A DNA stretch of 64,000 nucleotides from contig JAITWW010000093.1 of NCBI GenBank assembly GCA_031285085.1, positions 5,332-69,331 on the forward strand. Reading direction: 5' to 3'. Positions 25,487 through 35,515 of this stretch are shown piece after piece. Source of the DNA: Candidatus Methanofilum arcanum (GTDB taxonomy: Archaea > Halobacteriota > Methanomicrobia > Methanomicrobiales > Methanospirillaceae). The notes below the pieces were generated by a model. That model searched no databases, had not been told where the DNA came from, and saw only the letters and a list, made by a program, of their open reading frames with translations. Every line of letters starts with the position of its first letter. The stretch's first letter is position 1. The translations under genes and the position numbers were made by a program.

Positions 25487-26047
25487 ATGTATATGAAAGT
25501 CATTGCGATAGACGGAGGGCCACGAAAGGCAGGAAGTACAACAACCCTTGTCTCCCATATTCTGAAAGGTGCAGAAAAAAAAGGAGCAGAAACAGAGATT
25601 ATATCACTCTATGATCTTGACTATAGCGGCTGTCGTGGCTGTCTATACTGTAAATCACATAATTCATGTAAACAAGATGATGACATGAATATCGTGTATG
25701 ACAAAATATGGGATGCAGATGTTATCTTATTTGCAACGCCTGTTTATTTTGCTCAGATGACAGGTCAACTCAAAAACTGCCTTGACCGCTTATATGCACT
25801 CATTGATGCAGAGTACGTATCCCGCCTTTCAGCAGGAAAAAAATTTGGCGTTGTTGTTACTCAAGGAGATGAATCTGCTCCATTTTGTGAAACAATCAAA
25901 AGCACAATTGAGTTTACAATGGAATTTCTTGGAATTGAATCATGTGGCTCAATCAATGCAAATGGAGTTCATGAAGCAGCAGATCTACTCCGAATGACAG
26001 ATCTCCTTGCCAAAGCCGAAGCATTTGGTGAAAAAGCTGTATCATAG
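25487..26047 (+). CDS. Iron-sulfur flavoprotein / NADPH-dependent FMN reductase family
   Basis: A 186-residue flavodoxin-fold protein with the FMN phosphate loop DGGPRKAGSTTTLV near the N-terminus. The compact cysteine motif C-x2-C-x2-C-x5-C (CRGCLYCKSHNSC) matches the [4Fe-4S] motif of Methanosarcina iron-sulfur flavoprotein (Isf). The ATPVYFAQMTGQLKNCLDRL segment is typical of the family. Isf-type proteins move electrons from ferredoxin and are linked to O2/H2O2 detoxification. ATG 25487 (MYMKVIAID) is chosen because the upstream 29 residues are not family-like. Confidence 0.85.
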   Translation: MYMKVIAIDGGPRKAGSTTTLVSHILKGAEKKGAETEIISLYDLDYSGCRGCLYCKSHNSCKQDDDMNIVYDKIWDADVILFATPVYFAQMTGQLKNCLDRLYALIDAEYVSRLSAGKKFGVVVTQGDESAPFCETIKSTIEFTMEFLGIESCGSINANGVHEAADLLRMTDLLAKAEAFGEKAVS

Positions 26048-26103
26048 AGAGATATATGGTACATCATAGACCTATTTGAGCTCATCATACCCCCTTTTTC
26101 TGA

Positions 26104-27111
26104 ATGAAACAGTTACTCATTCCAGGTGGAATACTCTACAACGGCGATTGCATTGTAGGTGCAAAACAATATATAAAGGACAACTCTATCGACCTCATTA
26201 TAACAGACCCACCATATGGCATTCAAGGGGATATGCTACATCATCATTATAATCGTGATGAACGATTCGTTGTGCAGGGATATGTAGAAGTATCAACCAA
26301 TGCATATGAGGAGTTTAGTCATGCTTGGATTAAAGAGGCAGCTCGCATTTTGCGCCCAGGAGGATCCATCTATATCATATCTGGATATACAAACCTCTAC
26401 CATATTCTTTCTGCATTACGACAGACAGAGCTTGTAGAGATAAACCACATAATCTGGAAATACAACTTTGGAGTCTTTACAAAAAAGAAGTATATCTCTT
26501 CTCATTATCATATTCTCTATTATGAAAAAATTGGAGGAAACAGAACATTTCAAACGGAGGTGAGATTTGGCCTCTGTGAGAAGGATGAAAATGGAGGTTC
26601 ATGCAACTATCAGGATCGAGGAGATGTATGGATTATGAACAGGGAGTTCAAACCAGGAAAGATAAAAAACAAAAATGAACTCCCTTATGAGTTATTGGTA
26701 AAAATGATGCAGTACAGCAGCCAGGAAGGAGATCAGATCTGTGATCTTTTTCTTGGTGGATGTTCTACGGCAAAAGTCGCTATAGGCCTAAATAGAAAGA
26801 TTATTGGATTTGAAATCTCACCAACTATCTTTGATATCAAAACAAAGGAGGTAGAAACAATAATTCCAGGATCTATGCTCTCCTCTCTTCGAATCCCAGT
26901 TCTTACTACACCAGGCAGACGAGGAAAGAGGTGGAGCAGCGAAGAACGCCAAGCAGTGCATAAGCGATACCATGAGTTCATGCAAGCAGGCATGTCAAAA
27001 ACAAATGCCATATCAACTCTTGAAAAAGAGTTTGAACGTGGTAGATTCTCTCTTTCTCGATGTTTAAAGGAAGACATTCCAGATGAGAGAGAAAATCAAA
27101 ACGAAAGATAG
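26104..27111 (+). CDS. Orphan DNA methyltransferase (N6-adenine/N4-cytosine type)
   Basis: A 335-residue SAM-dependent methylase. The catalytic motif IV DPPYGIQ (about residue 36) precedes the SAM-binding DLFLGGCSTAKVAIGLNRKIIGFE (about residue 219), the beta-class order. ELPYELLVKMMQYSSQEGD precedes the FxGG motif, as in N4/N6 methylases. After the catalytic domain the C-terminal about 60 residues (RRGKRWSSEERQAVHKRYHE and onward) look helical and HTH-like. No restriction endonuclease or specificity gene is nearby; neighbours are a flavoprotein and alaS. Confidence 0.88.
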   Translation: MKQLLIPGGILYNGDCIVGAKQYIKDNSIDLIITDPPYGIQGDMLHHHYNRDERFVVQGYVEVSTNAYEEFSHAWIKEAARILRPGGSIYIISGYTNLYHILSALRQTELVEINHIIWKYNFGVFTKKKYISSHYHILYYEKIGGNRTFQTEVRFGLCEKDENGGSCNYQDRGDVWIMNREFKPGKIKNKNELPYELLVKMMQYSSQEGDQICDLFLGGCSTAKVAIGLNRKIIGFEISPTIFDIKTKEVETIIPGSMLSSLRIPVLTTPGRRGKRWSSEERQAVHKRYHEFMQAGMSKTNAISTLEKEFERGRFSLSRCLKEDIPDERENQNER

Positions 27112-27250
27112 AGATCCAAAATTTCCACTTCGCAGTTCTTTCAGATTTGAAATCGTGATTTCGTACGTGGTCTTTGAGGTCCCATTTCTCATTCTGCAAG
27201 AGAGCTCATAAAAGTGTATTGCCAAAATAAAAGGGAAATTTGCGTAAACC

Positions 27251-29995
27251 TTACAATGCACTTAAGATCTCACGCGCACGCTTGAGTGCTACATCAATAG
27301 ATCCAATATCGGGTCCGCCTCCCTGCGCAAGTGTTGGTTTTCCTCCTCCTTTTCCACCAAGCACCTGTGCAACTTCACGCACTAACTCACCAGCCTTCAC
27401 TTGCTCTACACATGATGCAACAACAACATGTGCAGAATCACCTTTTGAGATGAGCACCGCAACCCCTCCTCTCTCTGCGACAGTTGTCGCGATCTTCGTC
27501 AGTTCAGAAGGTGGAACATCAATCTGGCGAACCACTGCTGATATGGATCCTATCTGCTCTGGCACAAGATTCTGCATCTCAAGTTCACTTACATGACGTG
27601 ATAAGCGTTCAATCTCTTTTCGTTGATCCTTCCACTCACCAAAGAACCTCCGTGCAGTTTCAGGGAGTACATCTGTTTGGACTGAAAAAGCATCCGATGC
27701 ATCACGTACAATCTCTCTCAAGTGAGCTGCATGCTCTACTGCCGCGGTTCCTGCTGCAAATTCAATACGTTCAACTCCATCTTGCACATGTTCGATTCGA
27801 ATGATGGTAATAAAGCCAATATCTCCTGTTCGTTCGCAATGAGTTCCAGCACACGCTTCGATGTCCCCTGCAACCTGTACAACGCGAATCTGTGCGCCAG
27901 GGGGGACACCACCCTGATACAATGAAAAACCATACTTCTGTTCAGCAGTTGTTCGTTCCTCCCAGCTGCTCAACGACAGTGAATTCTCCATAACCAAGCG
28001 ATTCGCTTCGAGCTCTATCTGGGCTATTTCATCATCGGTAATATGCATATAATGCCGAATATCCAGTCGGGCACTCTTTTCCCCTTTCTGTGCACCAGCT
28101 TGATGAATATGCGCTCCAAGTACCTTTTGAGAAGCACGAAGCATAATATGCGTGGCAGTATGATGCCTCATCAGGCTTCTTCGTCTCTCTTCATCAATGA
28201 AGCCTTTGACAATATCTCCTGGTTGTAATTCGATTCGGTCATGACCTGCAAGAACATGCACAATCACATCTCCAGATTTTACTGTATCTTGCACTGTGTA
28301 TTGAACACCGCGGGGACTTACGATAACACCAGTGTCGCCAGGTTGCCCTCCACCATCTGGGTAAAAGAGTGTCTTATCGAGAACAAGATTTCCATCAAAA
28401 GAGTCAAGAACTGTCGCTTTAAACTCGAAATCTGTTGGTAATTCATAATATGTTCGCTTTGTTGCAGGTAAAATGGAGATACGCTCAAAGTACGTATCAA
28501 GAGGATCGCTCTCTGGTGCTTTCTGGTTTTCAGAATGCATATCTGCAATTCGTGAGTAGAAATCATCAGGAAGATCAACGACGGCACCTTCAGCATTGGC
28601 GAGATCCCGCACCATATCAGGTGGCAGCCCATGAGAGTCATACAAAGTAATAACCTCTTCCAGTGGAATCTTCTCTGACTTTGTTTTATATCCTTTTGCA
28701 ATTCTCTGAACGGTTCGTGCTCCCCGTTCCATTGTTTTCTCATACTTCTCAATCTCGCGATCAATGATACTGGAAACAATGTCTGGACTTTGTTCAAATG
28801 AAGAGGTGCCAATGGTCTCCATTTGCGTTATGACAAGTTCTTCAAGCACAGAGTTAGCGATGCCAAGTTCGGCAAGCATGCGAAGGGCCCGTCGAAGCAC
28901 CAGGCGTGCTAGGTAGCCATCTTTTGCATTCGATGGAACGATACAATCTCCAAGCATATATGCAAGACAGCGAGTATGATCAACGGTTGCATACACAGAC
29001 TCAACTGGTCTGATCATCTTATCTAGCTTATCCACCGGAATGCCAATCTGACGAGCTACCTCCTGACGAAGCTCAAAGATTTTTTGTCCTGAAATATCCA
29101 TAAGCCCTGCAAATTTAGCATTTTGACCCAAGATTGTGATAAATTCGCGATCATCAAGTCGGTCACCAAGGCCTGCAAGATCCATGACATGACTGACCAT
29201 CTCCGGAAATACAGCATCGTAAATGGTTGGAGAGCCCTGTGATGCCCAAACAAATCGTTCAAGTCCATATCCTGTATCAACGATTTGCAGATCAATAGGG
29301 TAGTATGGAGTACCTTCGAGCATGATAGCTTCTTTGTCATTTTTCGTCTTTCCAAGACTCATAAACACAAGTGTTGCAACCTCAAGACCGCCAGTAAGCA
29401 CCTCAACACTTGGGCCTGCATTTCCCCCTCCAATCCAAGGGTGCTCTTTATATGTAACATCAAACATGTCAGCACCGATCGATTCAAGAAAGCCATCACA
29501 GAGAGCAACGGTTTGATCTTTCCAATAGATGTCATTATCTTCGCTGTTAAACGCATGATGCGCCATCATCTCAAATGTAGTGAGATGGCGTCCAGATCTC
29601 CCAACTGAGTCCAGATCATTCAATCTGATGCAGGGCTGTGAGATGGTGAGGGGATTTGCTGGAGGTGGAACGGTTCCACTCGTAACATATGGTTGAAAAT
29701 CCGCAATAGATGCAATTGTCAGATAGATGTCATCACGCCAGCGTGCAGCTACTGGATACCTGTCAATTCTCGTGTGTCCATGTTTCTCGAAAAAGGAAAG
29801 ATATGCCTCACGCATCTCATCAACGGTATGAGGATGAAAAATGGGGTTTCCAATAAATTGGTACGGAGAACAAGGGGCATCTCCACAGATCTCACGCTCT
29901 GGATCTCGCGTCCAAAATGAGGCACCGCATGCTGTACATGTCTTGCGTACAAGCCCTTCTGCTCGAAAATACTCAAGTTGATACTCCTTTTCCAT
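27251..29995 (-). CDS. alaS: Alanyl-tRNA synthetase, archaeal type
   Basis: Class II synthetase for tRNA-Ala with editing. The archaeal N-terminal extension holds a Cys cluster (CTACGASFW...ICGDAPC). The class II core follows (PYVTSGTVPPPANP, FEMMAHHAFN, IQIVDTGYGLERF-like). The editing domain has metal ligands HHTATHI and CAGTHCERTG, and the C-terminal oligomerisation domain has the LGGKGGGKPTLAQGGG glycine-rich signature. The length of 914 is normal for archaea. Two adjacent ATGs occur; the second is used. It is transcribed away from the HTH-regulator gene. Confidence 0.97.
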   Translation of the reverse strand: MEKEYQLEYFRAEGLVRKTCTACGASFWTRDPEREICGDAPCSPYQFIGNPIFHPHTVDEMREAYLSFFEKHGHTRIDRYPVAARWRDDIYLTIASIADFQPYVTSGTVPPPANPLTISQPCIRLNDLDSVGRSGRHLTTFEMMAHHAFNSEDNDIYWKDQTVALCDGFLESIGADMFDVTYKEHPWIGGGNAGPSVEVLTGGLEVATLVFMSLGKTKNDKEAIMLEGTPYYPIDLQIVDTGYGLERFVWASQGSPTIYDAVFPEMVSHVMDLAGLGDRLDDREFITILGQNAKFAGLMDISGQKIFELRQEVARQIGIPVDKLDKMIRPVESVYATVDHTRCLAYMLGDCIVPSNAKDGYLARLVLRRALRMLAELGIANSVLEELVITQMETIGTSSFEQSPDIVSSIIDREIEKYEKTMERGARTVQRIAKGYKTKSEKIPLEEVITLYDSHGLPPDMVRDLANAEGAVVDLPDDFYSRIADMHSENQKAPESDPLDTYFERISILPATKRTYYELPTDFEFKATVLDSFDGNLVLDKTLFYPDGGGQPGDTGVIVSPRGVQYTVQDTVKSGDVIVHVLAGHDRIELQPGDIVKGFIDEERRRSLMRHHTATHIMLRASQKVLGAHIHQAGAQKGEKSARLDIRHYMHITDDEIAQIELEANRLVMENSLSLSSWEERTTAEQKYGFSLYQGGVPPGAQIRVVQVAGDIEACAGTHCERTGDIGFITIIRIEHVQDGVERIEFAAGTAAVEHAAHLREIVRDASDAFSVQTDVLPETARRFFGEWKDQRKEIERLSRHVSELEMQNLVPEQIGSISAVVRQIDVPPSELTKIATTVAERGGVAVLISKGDSAHVVVASCVEQVKAGELVREVAQVLGGKGGGKPTLAQGGGPDIGSIDVALKRAREILSAL

Positions 29996-29998
29996 CAT

Positions 29999-30431
29999 GA
30001 CTTATAGATCCTTGATACTTATTTGATTCTGCCTGTATATGAGGGTTTTAATGTAAAAATCATTATTCAGATGAAAGCAGACTCTATTTCACATCATTAT
30101 TTTAATTTGTTATCGCAACGCTAACACGAACCAATGTATCCATGCAGCACGTTTTGTTTATGTGCAACGACTCACATCGCTTCAATTCATTCTGAAACAT
30201 ATTCATCTTTCTCTGTCTCTGCCGAACAAAGGAAATTTTAGGGGAGAAAAACAGCTGTTTCAAAGTTATGCTTGATTGCCGCTTTGAACCTGAAAATCTC
30301 TCGTTTATCCTTCCTGCTGTTCAAAATTGATTTTTGTGTAACCTTTCAGTCTCGATCATCATACTCTTTGCATATGACGAGTACGATGAGAACAACATTT
30401 ATGTTTTCAACAGATCAAAAGGAAAGTAGAG
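29999..30431. other. Divergent regulatory region between alaS and the HTH regulator gene
   Basis: 433 bases without a gene. It should hold both promoters. No RNA gene, long repeat or riboswitch-like structure is recognised. AGAG at 30428-30431 immediately before the plus-strand ATG may be part of its ribosome-binding site. Confidence 0.5.
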
Positions 30432-31391
30432 ATGTCACAGGAGCGACTTTTGCATAATGTCAGAAGTGTGATGATACTGGCTGGATATTCTGTATCAGAA
30501 GACTTCACCATGCGTCCAAAAAGCTTTGATATCGTGGCAAATAATGGAGAAGAAATCCTCGTAATTAAGGTTGTTTCTCACATTGATAGTATTAATGAAG
30601 AGATTACCCATGATCTTAGCATTATTGCAGAGCAGTTGCAGGGTTCCCCTCTTATCGTTGGTGAGCGAACCCGCGATTCAGATCTTGAACGAGGGGCTGT
30701 TTACGTGCGATATGGTATCTATGCAATATCATACCCAACACTCCATGACTATGTTGTAGATCATGCTCCTCCTCTCATCTTTGCCTCACCAGGGGGGTTA
30801 TATGTCAATATTAGTGGTGAGCGCCTTCGCGAACTTCGCCAAGAGTATAGTCTTTCTCTTGGAGATCTTGCCCAAACCCTTGGTGTTTCTCGCCGTGCTG
30901 TTGCAAAATACGAATCTGGCATGGGAACAACTATTGAGATTGCAATAAAAATCGAAGAGATATTTGATCATGGGGTTATTGAATCGGTTGATCTTCTCGC
31001 ATTCAACCCAGAACAGCATTCACACCGCATTTCTCATTGTGAATCTGCAGCGCGCAAGCAAACACAGCAGCATGAGAAAGTGATCTCCTTCCATCAGTTT
31101 TTGAAAGAACTGGGCATGGAACTCTATGAAACAAGGCGAGCGCCATTTCAGGCGATGCTTAAGTATGATGGAAATACCATTCTTGCAGGGTACGGCACCG
31201 GTCAAAAAACAATGAAGCACGCAGACATCATTGGCAATATATCATCAATTATTAATGGATATGGCCTGTGCGTGTTATCAGATAGCTGTCCGAAACGAAA
31301 AATCGGAAAAGTGCTTGTTATGGATGAATCTTCACTCTACAAAATTGAGGAAGCTGATGAACTCATATCAATGATGAGCTGTCCTTCCTAA
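30432..31391 (+). CDS. Archaeal XRE-type HTH transcriptional regulator
   Basis: A 319-residue member of the conserved archaeal HTH-type regulator family. The N-terminal domain (about residues 1-125) resembles a restriction-endonuclease-like fold, with SFDIVANNGEEILVIKVVSH as a possible core. The central helix-turn-helix is LRELRQEYSLSLGDLAQTLG...SRRAVAKYESG. The C-terminal half is family-specific. Targets are unknown. It lies upstream of the thermosome gene (165 bp apart, same strand) but probably has its own promoter. Confidence 0.88.
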   Translation: MSQERLLHNVRSVMILAGYSVSEDFTMRPKSFDIVANNGEEILVIKVVSHIDSINEEITHDLSIIAEQLQGSPLIVGERTRDSDLERGAVYVRYGIYAISYPTLHDYVVDHAPPLIFASPGGLYVNISGERLRELRQEYSLSLGDLAQTLGVSRRAVAKYESGMGTTIEIAIKIEEIFDHGVIESVDLLAFNPEQHSHRISHCESAARKQTQQHEKVISFHQFLKELGMELYETRRAPFQAMLKYDGNTILAGYGTGQKTMKHADIIGNISSIINGYGLCVLSDSCPKRKIGKVLVMDESSLYKIEEADELISMMSCPS

Positions 31392-31506
31392 CCGCCTACA
31401 TCTGCATGCCATATGCTATGATATGGTTATGCGTTTCACTTCTCTTTTTTTCCTTTTTTTTGCTGACCCTTAAATACCCTTGCATGAAAAATAAGACATA
31501 GGAACT

Positions 31507-31514
31507 TATATATA
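31507..31514 (+). promoter_or_regulatory. TATA box of the thermosome gene
   Basis: TATATATA lies 42-49 bp before ATG 31556. The expected transcription start near 31537 leaves a leader of about 19 nt. GGAG (31544-31547) sits 8 nt before the ATG, so this mRNA has a Shine-Dalgarno, unlike the nearby leaderless genes. Confidence 0.6.
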
Positions 31515-31555
31515 GAAGCCCTAAACAACATTAATGTCACACTGGAGATATTAAC

Positions 31556-33199
31556 ATGTCAATGCAATTAGGAGGACAGCCTATCCTCATTCTGAAGGAA
31601 GGAAGTTCACGAACTCGTGGACGCGATGCACAGAGTATGAATATTGCAGCTGCGAAGGCTGTTGCAAGTGCAGTTCGCACGACTCTGGGGCCGAAGGGTA
31701 TGGATAAGATGCTGGTTGACACCATTGGTGATGTTGTTATCACAAATGATGGTGTTACCATTCTCAAAGAGATGGACATTGAGCACCCTGCAGCCAAGAT
31801 GATGGTTGAAGTCGCAAAGACTCAGGATGATGAGGTCGGAGACGGTACAACATCTGCTGTGGTTGTTGCAGGCGAACTTTTGAAACGTTCAGAAGAACTT
31901 CTTGAACAGGATGTTCATCCCGCAATCATTGCCCAGGGATACCGCCAGGCAGCAGAAAAAGCGCAGGAGTTGTTACAAACTATCGCAATTGATGTCACTC
32001 CTGACGATTTTGAAACACTGCGTAAGATTGCTGACACTGCAATGACAGGTAAGGGTTCAGAGTCTGCAAAAGATAATCTTTGCGAACTTGTTGTCCGCGC
32101 AGTTACCATGGTCGCTGAGGATGATGGCACTGTTGACACAGAAAACATCAAGATCGAGAAAAAAGTTGGTGGTTCTATTGAAGATTCCACGATCGTTGAA
32201 GGAATGTTGATTGACAAGGAACGTGTTCATCCAGGCATGCCTGCAAAGGTTAGCAATGCAAAAATTATGCTCCTGAATGCAGCAGTTGAGTTCAAGAAAA
32301 CCGAGGTTGATGCCGAGATCAGTATCACAAGCCCAGACCAGCTCCAGGCATTTCTTGACGAAGAAGAGCGCATGATAAAGGCGATTGTTGAGAAGATCAC
32401 CGCAACAGATGCAAATGTCTTGTTCTGTCAGAAGGGTATTGATGATATTGCACAGCATTATCTTGCAAAAGCAGGCATCATGGGCATTCGCCGTGTCAAA
32501 AAGAGTGACATGGAAAAGCTTGCACGTGCAACTGGAGCAACTATAGTATCAAGCATTGATGCAATTTCTGATACAGAACTTGGAGAAGCAGGAATTGTTG
32601 AAGAGCGCAAGCTCTCTGGGGAAGAGATGATCTTTGTTGAAGAGTGTAAGAATCCAAAGGCAGTGTCAATCATTGTACGCGGTGGCACAGAACATGTTGT
32701 TGCTGAACTTGATCGCGCCTTAGAAGATGCGCTTCGTGTTGTTGGTGTCGTGCTTGAAGATAAGAAATGCGTTGCTGGTGGCGGTGCTCCAGAGGTTGAG
32801 CTCTCACTGCGTCTGCGTGAATACGCTGCATCTGTTGGAGGACGTGCACAGCTTGCAATTGAGTCTTTTGCAAATGCACTTGAGATTATCCCACGAACCC
32901 TTGCAGAGAACGCAGGTCTTGATCCAATTGACATGCTTGTTGAGCTTCGCTCTGCTCATGAAGCAGGAAGGAAAACTGTTGGTCTCAATGTCTATGAAGG
33001 AAAGGCTGTTGACATGCGCGAAGCTGGTGTTGTAGAACCACTGCGTGTCAAAACCCAGGCAATTGCCAGTGCAGCTGAGGCAGCTGTCATGATCTTACGC
33101 ATAGATGATATCATTGCCTCTGCAAAGTCTGCCGCACCAGATATGGGTATGGAAGGTATGCCCCCTGGTGGAATGGGCGGAATGCCAGGCATGATGTAG
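31556..33199 (+). CDS. ths: Thermosome subunit (group II chaperonin)
   Basis: A subunit of the double-ring ATP-dependent chaperonin. It starts with SMQLGGQPILILKEGSSRTRGRDAQ. ATPase motifs include TTLGPKGMDKML, NDGVTILKEM and EVGDGTTSAVVVAGEL. The apical and returning equatorial parts, for example IIVRGGTEHVVAELDRALEDAL and VAGGGAPEVELS, are complete. The C-terminus is the typical Gly/Met-rich tail (EGMPPGGMGGMPGMM). The length of 547 is normal. It is the only chaperonin gene in the window. Confidence 0.98.
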   Translation: MSMQLGGQPILILKEGSSRTRGRDAQSMNIAAAKAVASAVRTTLGPKGMDKMLVDTIGDVVITNDGVTILKEMDIEHPAAKMMVEVAKTQDDEVGDGTTSAVVVAGELLKRSEELLEQDVHPAIIAQGYRQAAEKAQELLQTIAIDVTPDDFETLRKIADTAMTGKGSESAKDNLCELVVRAVTMVAEDDGTVDTENIKIEKKVGGSIEDSTIVEGMLIDKERVHPGMPAKVSNAKIMLLNAAVEFKKTEVDAEISITSPDQLQAFLDEEERMIKAIVEKITATDANVLFCQKGIDDIAQHYLAKAGIMGIRRVKKSDMEKLARATGATIVSSIDAISDTELGEAGIVEERKLSGEEMIFVEECKNPKAVSIIVRGGTEHVVAELDRALEDALRVVGVVLEDKKCVAGGGAPEVELSLRLREYAASVGGRAQLAIESFANALEIIPRTLAENAGLDPIDMLVELRSAHEAGRKTVGLNVYEGKAVDMREAGVVEPLRVKTQAIASAAEAAVMILRIDDIIASAKSAAPDMGMEGMPPGGMGGMPGMM

Positions 33200-33279
33200 A
33201 GATAGAGTGGAAAAAACTTCTTATTTTTTATCTTTCTAGCTTCTAAAAAAGTGACTGTTTTTAAAGATTTATTTATATA

Positions 33280-34770
33280 TTATTCTTGGTTGAGCTTGTC
33301 GATGTACGACTCATAATGATGAATCTTGGCACTTACTGGAAATGGAATACCAAGGGTACTGATAATTGCCTCTCCTTGGCCAAGTGTCTGGATCTCGATC
33401 ATCATCTTTGTCAGATCCTGTTTCGCACTTGTTGCCATGATCTGACGATCGTACTGATCAGAGAGGCCCATAATGACTGAGGTATTCATCTGAGCAAGGA
33501 GATGACGATCGATATTTTTTGGTTGTTGAGTTATGGCACACACACCCACACCAAATTTTCGGCCTTCCATAATAAGCTCACGAAAAATCTGAGCTCCCAC
33601 TGAGTTTTCTCCAAGTACTCGTTGTGCCTCTTCAATCGCAATCAGTACCTGGCGTGTATCAGGTCCTTCTATCGCTCGCTTTTTGCATGCATCCATGATC
33701 GCACGAGTAATGACAGCAACAATGAATAATTCTCCTTGTTCACTTATCTGAGGAATATCGATAAGCACAACTTTTTTTTGAAATAGTTTTTGTACAATGG
33801 CCTGCACAGATGATGTCTCTTCAGTCATAAAGAGCTGACACCGCTTTATTAGATCTTCAATATGACGTTGAATAACACGGAGAGCATCTGGCTTAAGGCT
33901 ACGTAGACGATGCACAATTGCTGGGTGATTACCAAGATAGGCAGTTGTCTTCATTGATGAAGGGAGTGATTCCACATCTTCGTTCATAAAGAAATCAATA
34001 ATGTCCTCTCCAGGATATGGAAGGAGAGAGAAAGTAACCTCTTGCTGAGCATGATTCAGAGGATACATCAGTTCAAGGTCTGTTGCCAAAAAATTATGAT
34101 AAGAAAGACTCAATTTCTCTAATCTATTTCTGGCGATGATATCATCACTGCGCACAGAAAAAACCGAGAGATTTTCTCTTTTTTTCTTGTAGTGCAACAG
34201 TCCATAATGTACAGTTCCGTCTGCTTCCCGAAGACCTGTCACATATTCACCGTGTGAATCAATCAGCAAGAGGCCGAAGGGTTGATCCCGCATTACCGAT
34301 GCAGCAAGTACCTTCATGAAGTTACTCTTCCCCATACCGGTTGTTGCAAAGATTCCCATATGTTGTGTCAATATCCTTGCATGAAGAGATATTGGAACTT
34401 CTTCGAGGAGGCCCATGCCCGAACGCATCTTTCCAATCTCAATCTCTCCCATAATTCGTGTCAAAAAGGTGAGATCATCTGTAGTTGGGTATCGGATGGC
34501 CGATCCTGTTGTTGGTGTTGTCCGTGGTGGATGAAAAATTGTTTTTTCATCAACAAATCCAAGAGGATATGCAGTAATTTTGATCGTACAGGGAGGAACA
34601 GGTGCACTTTCTTTTGCAGATTCTATCTCGGTTACTTTTGCAAAGAAGCGCAAATTTCGAACATTATCATCAACGACAATAACATCCCCTGCATATATTG
34701 GAGATCCTGGGGGGACGTAAAAAAGGTATGAAACCAGCGAACCGGAGGCAAGAGTAAAGTGAGGAATCAT
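33280..34770 (-). CDS. HerA-like ATPase (DUF87)
   Basis: FtsK/HerA-superfamily hexameric ATPase, usually a DNA translocase working with NurA in end resection. The N-terminal beta-rich HAS-barrel (residues about 1-110) precedes Walker A ATTGMGKSNFMKVLAAS, Walker B VLIAIEEAQRVLG and the C-terminal VCAITQQPKNIDRHLLAQMNT sensor/arginine-finger region. A 496-residue length is normal. No nurA, mre11 or rad50 gene lies nearby, so a role distinct from canonical HerA is possible. The symbol is left blank for that reason. Confidence 0.88.
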   Translation of the reverse strand: MIPHFTLASGSLVSYLFYVPPGSPIYAGDVIVVDDNVRNLRFFAKVTEIESAKESAPVPPCTIKITAYPLGFVDEKTIFHPPRTTPTTGSAIRYPTTDDLTFLTRIMGEIEIGKMRSGMGLLEEVPISLHARILTQHMGIFATTGMGKSNFMKVLAASVMRDQPFGLLLIDSHGEYVTGLREADGTVHYGLLHYKKKRENLSVFSVRSDDIIARNRLEKLSLSYHNFLATDLELMYPLNHAQQEVTFSLLPYPGEDIIDFFMNEDVESLPSSMKTTAYLGNHPAIVHRLRSLKPDALRVIQRHIEDLIKRCQLFMTEETSSVQAIVQKLFQKKVVLIDIPQISEQGELFIVAVITRAIMDACKKRAIEGPDTRQVLIAIEEAQRVLGENSVGAQIFRELIMEGRKFGVGVCAITQQPKNIDRHLLAQMNTSVIMGLSDQYDRQIMATSAKQDLTKMMIEIQTLGQGEAIISTLGIPFPVSAKIHHYESYIDKLNQE

Positions 34771-34960
34771 AGAAGTGCATTTTTTCTCTCTATTTCCAGA
34801 TATTTACGTGTTCGTAATGGAGTGGGTGTACAGAGATGTTCGCTGTAGTGATAGTTACATTTGGGTTAAAAATTAGGTAGACATGGAGAGGGTTTTTATA
34901 GTGTAATGCTTTCAAAATAGAAAAAGAGGTGGATGTAATGTTAGTTCTAATTTAGGACAT

Positions 34961-35500
34961 TCATGGGTTTAGTCTCGGGAACGTCTTTACTTTCTCTTCC
35001 ATAGCATCTCCAACCATTCTTGCATCAATCTCTACTGGTTGACAACGATAAGCAGCGTTGGTAAACTGACCTACTATTTCTGTTCCTTCTCTTACCTTAA
35101 GTTCTTCTTCAGTATATGTTCCTATTGGGGCCGCCTTGTGTTGATACGCGTGCGTCATTTCATGGGCGATGGTGTTAATGGTCGTAAAGGCATCATTCAT
35201 TAGATTAATATTTATATATGTTGTATTTGAATTGTTATTATACGAACCCTTACAGTCAGCACAAAGGAAATGTGAATTTGAAGGATTTGCATACAGAATG
35301 AGAGGAGTCTCCCCAAGTACCAGAACTTTGGCAAGATAGTCGGCGATGTCTTGTATGGCATATCTCCTCTCCTCTTCCTTCAATGTGTCCCATTTAGTTC
35401 TGAAAGAAAGCAGAACCGTATTCAACTCAGCATCACACTCTGTTTTTTGCGTGTAATAACTAAGTCCGTTTTGTTGTGGAGTATTATGTGAATTTTTCAA
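34961..35500 (-). CDS. HExxH zinc-peptidase-like protein of unknown family
   Basis: About 179 residues with one clear motif, NTIAHEMTHAYQH (residues about 111-123), the HExxH of zincin metalloproteases. A Cys pair FLCADCKGSY lies upstream and GTEIVGQFTNAAYRC...VEIDARMVGDAM follows, the latter offering a third-ligand Glu. No signal peptide is seen. The only in-frame start is TTG 35500 after AGGAAAGGAA. Just 15 bases further upstream is the stop codon of the decayed transposase, in the same frame, so the original 5' end may have been lost. Function is unassigned. Confidence 0.55.
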   Translation of the reverse strand: MKNSHNTPQQNGLSYYTQKTECDAELNTVLLSFRTKWDTLKEEERRYAIQDIADYLAKVLVLGETPLILYANPSNSHFLCADCKGSYNNNSNTTYININLMNDAFTTINTIAHEMTHAYQHKAAPIGTYTEEELKVREGTEIVGQFTNAAYRCQPVEIDARMVGDAMEEKVKTFPRLNP

Positions 35501-35515
35501 TTCCTTTCCTATAAA

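Noticed and set aside
26104..29995. Restriction-modification system
   Set aside because: Only the methyltransferase is present; the neighbours are a flavoprotein and alanyl-tRNA synthetase.
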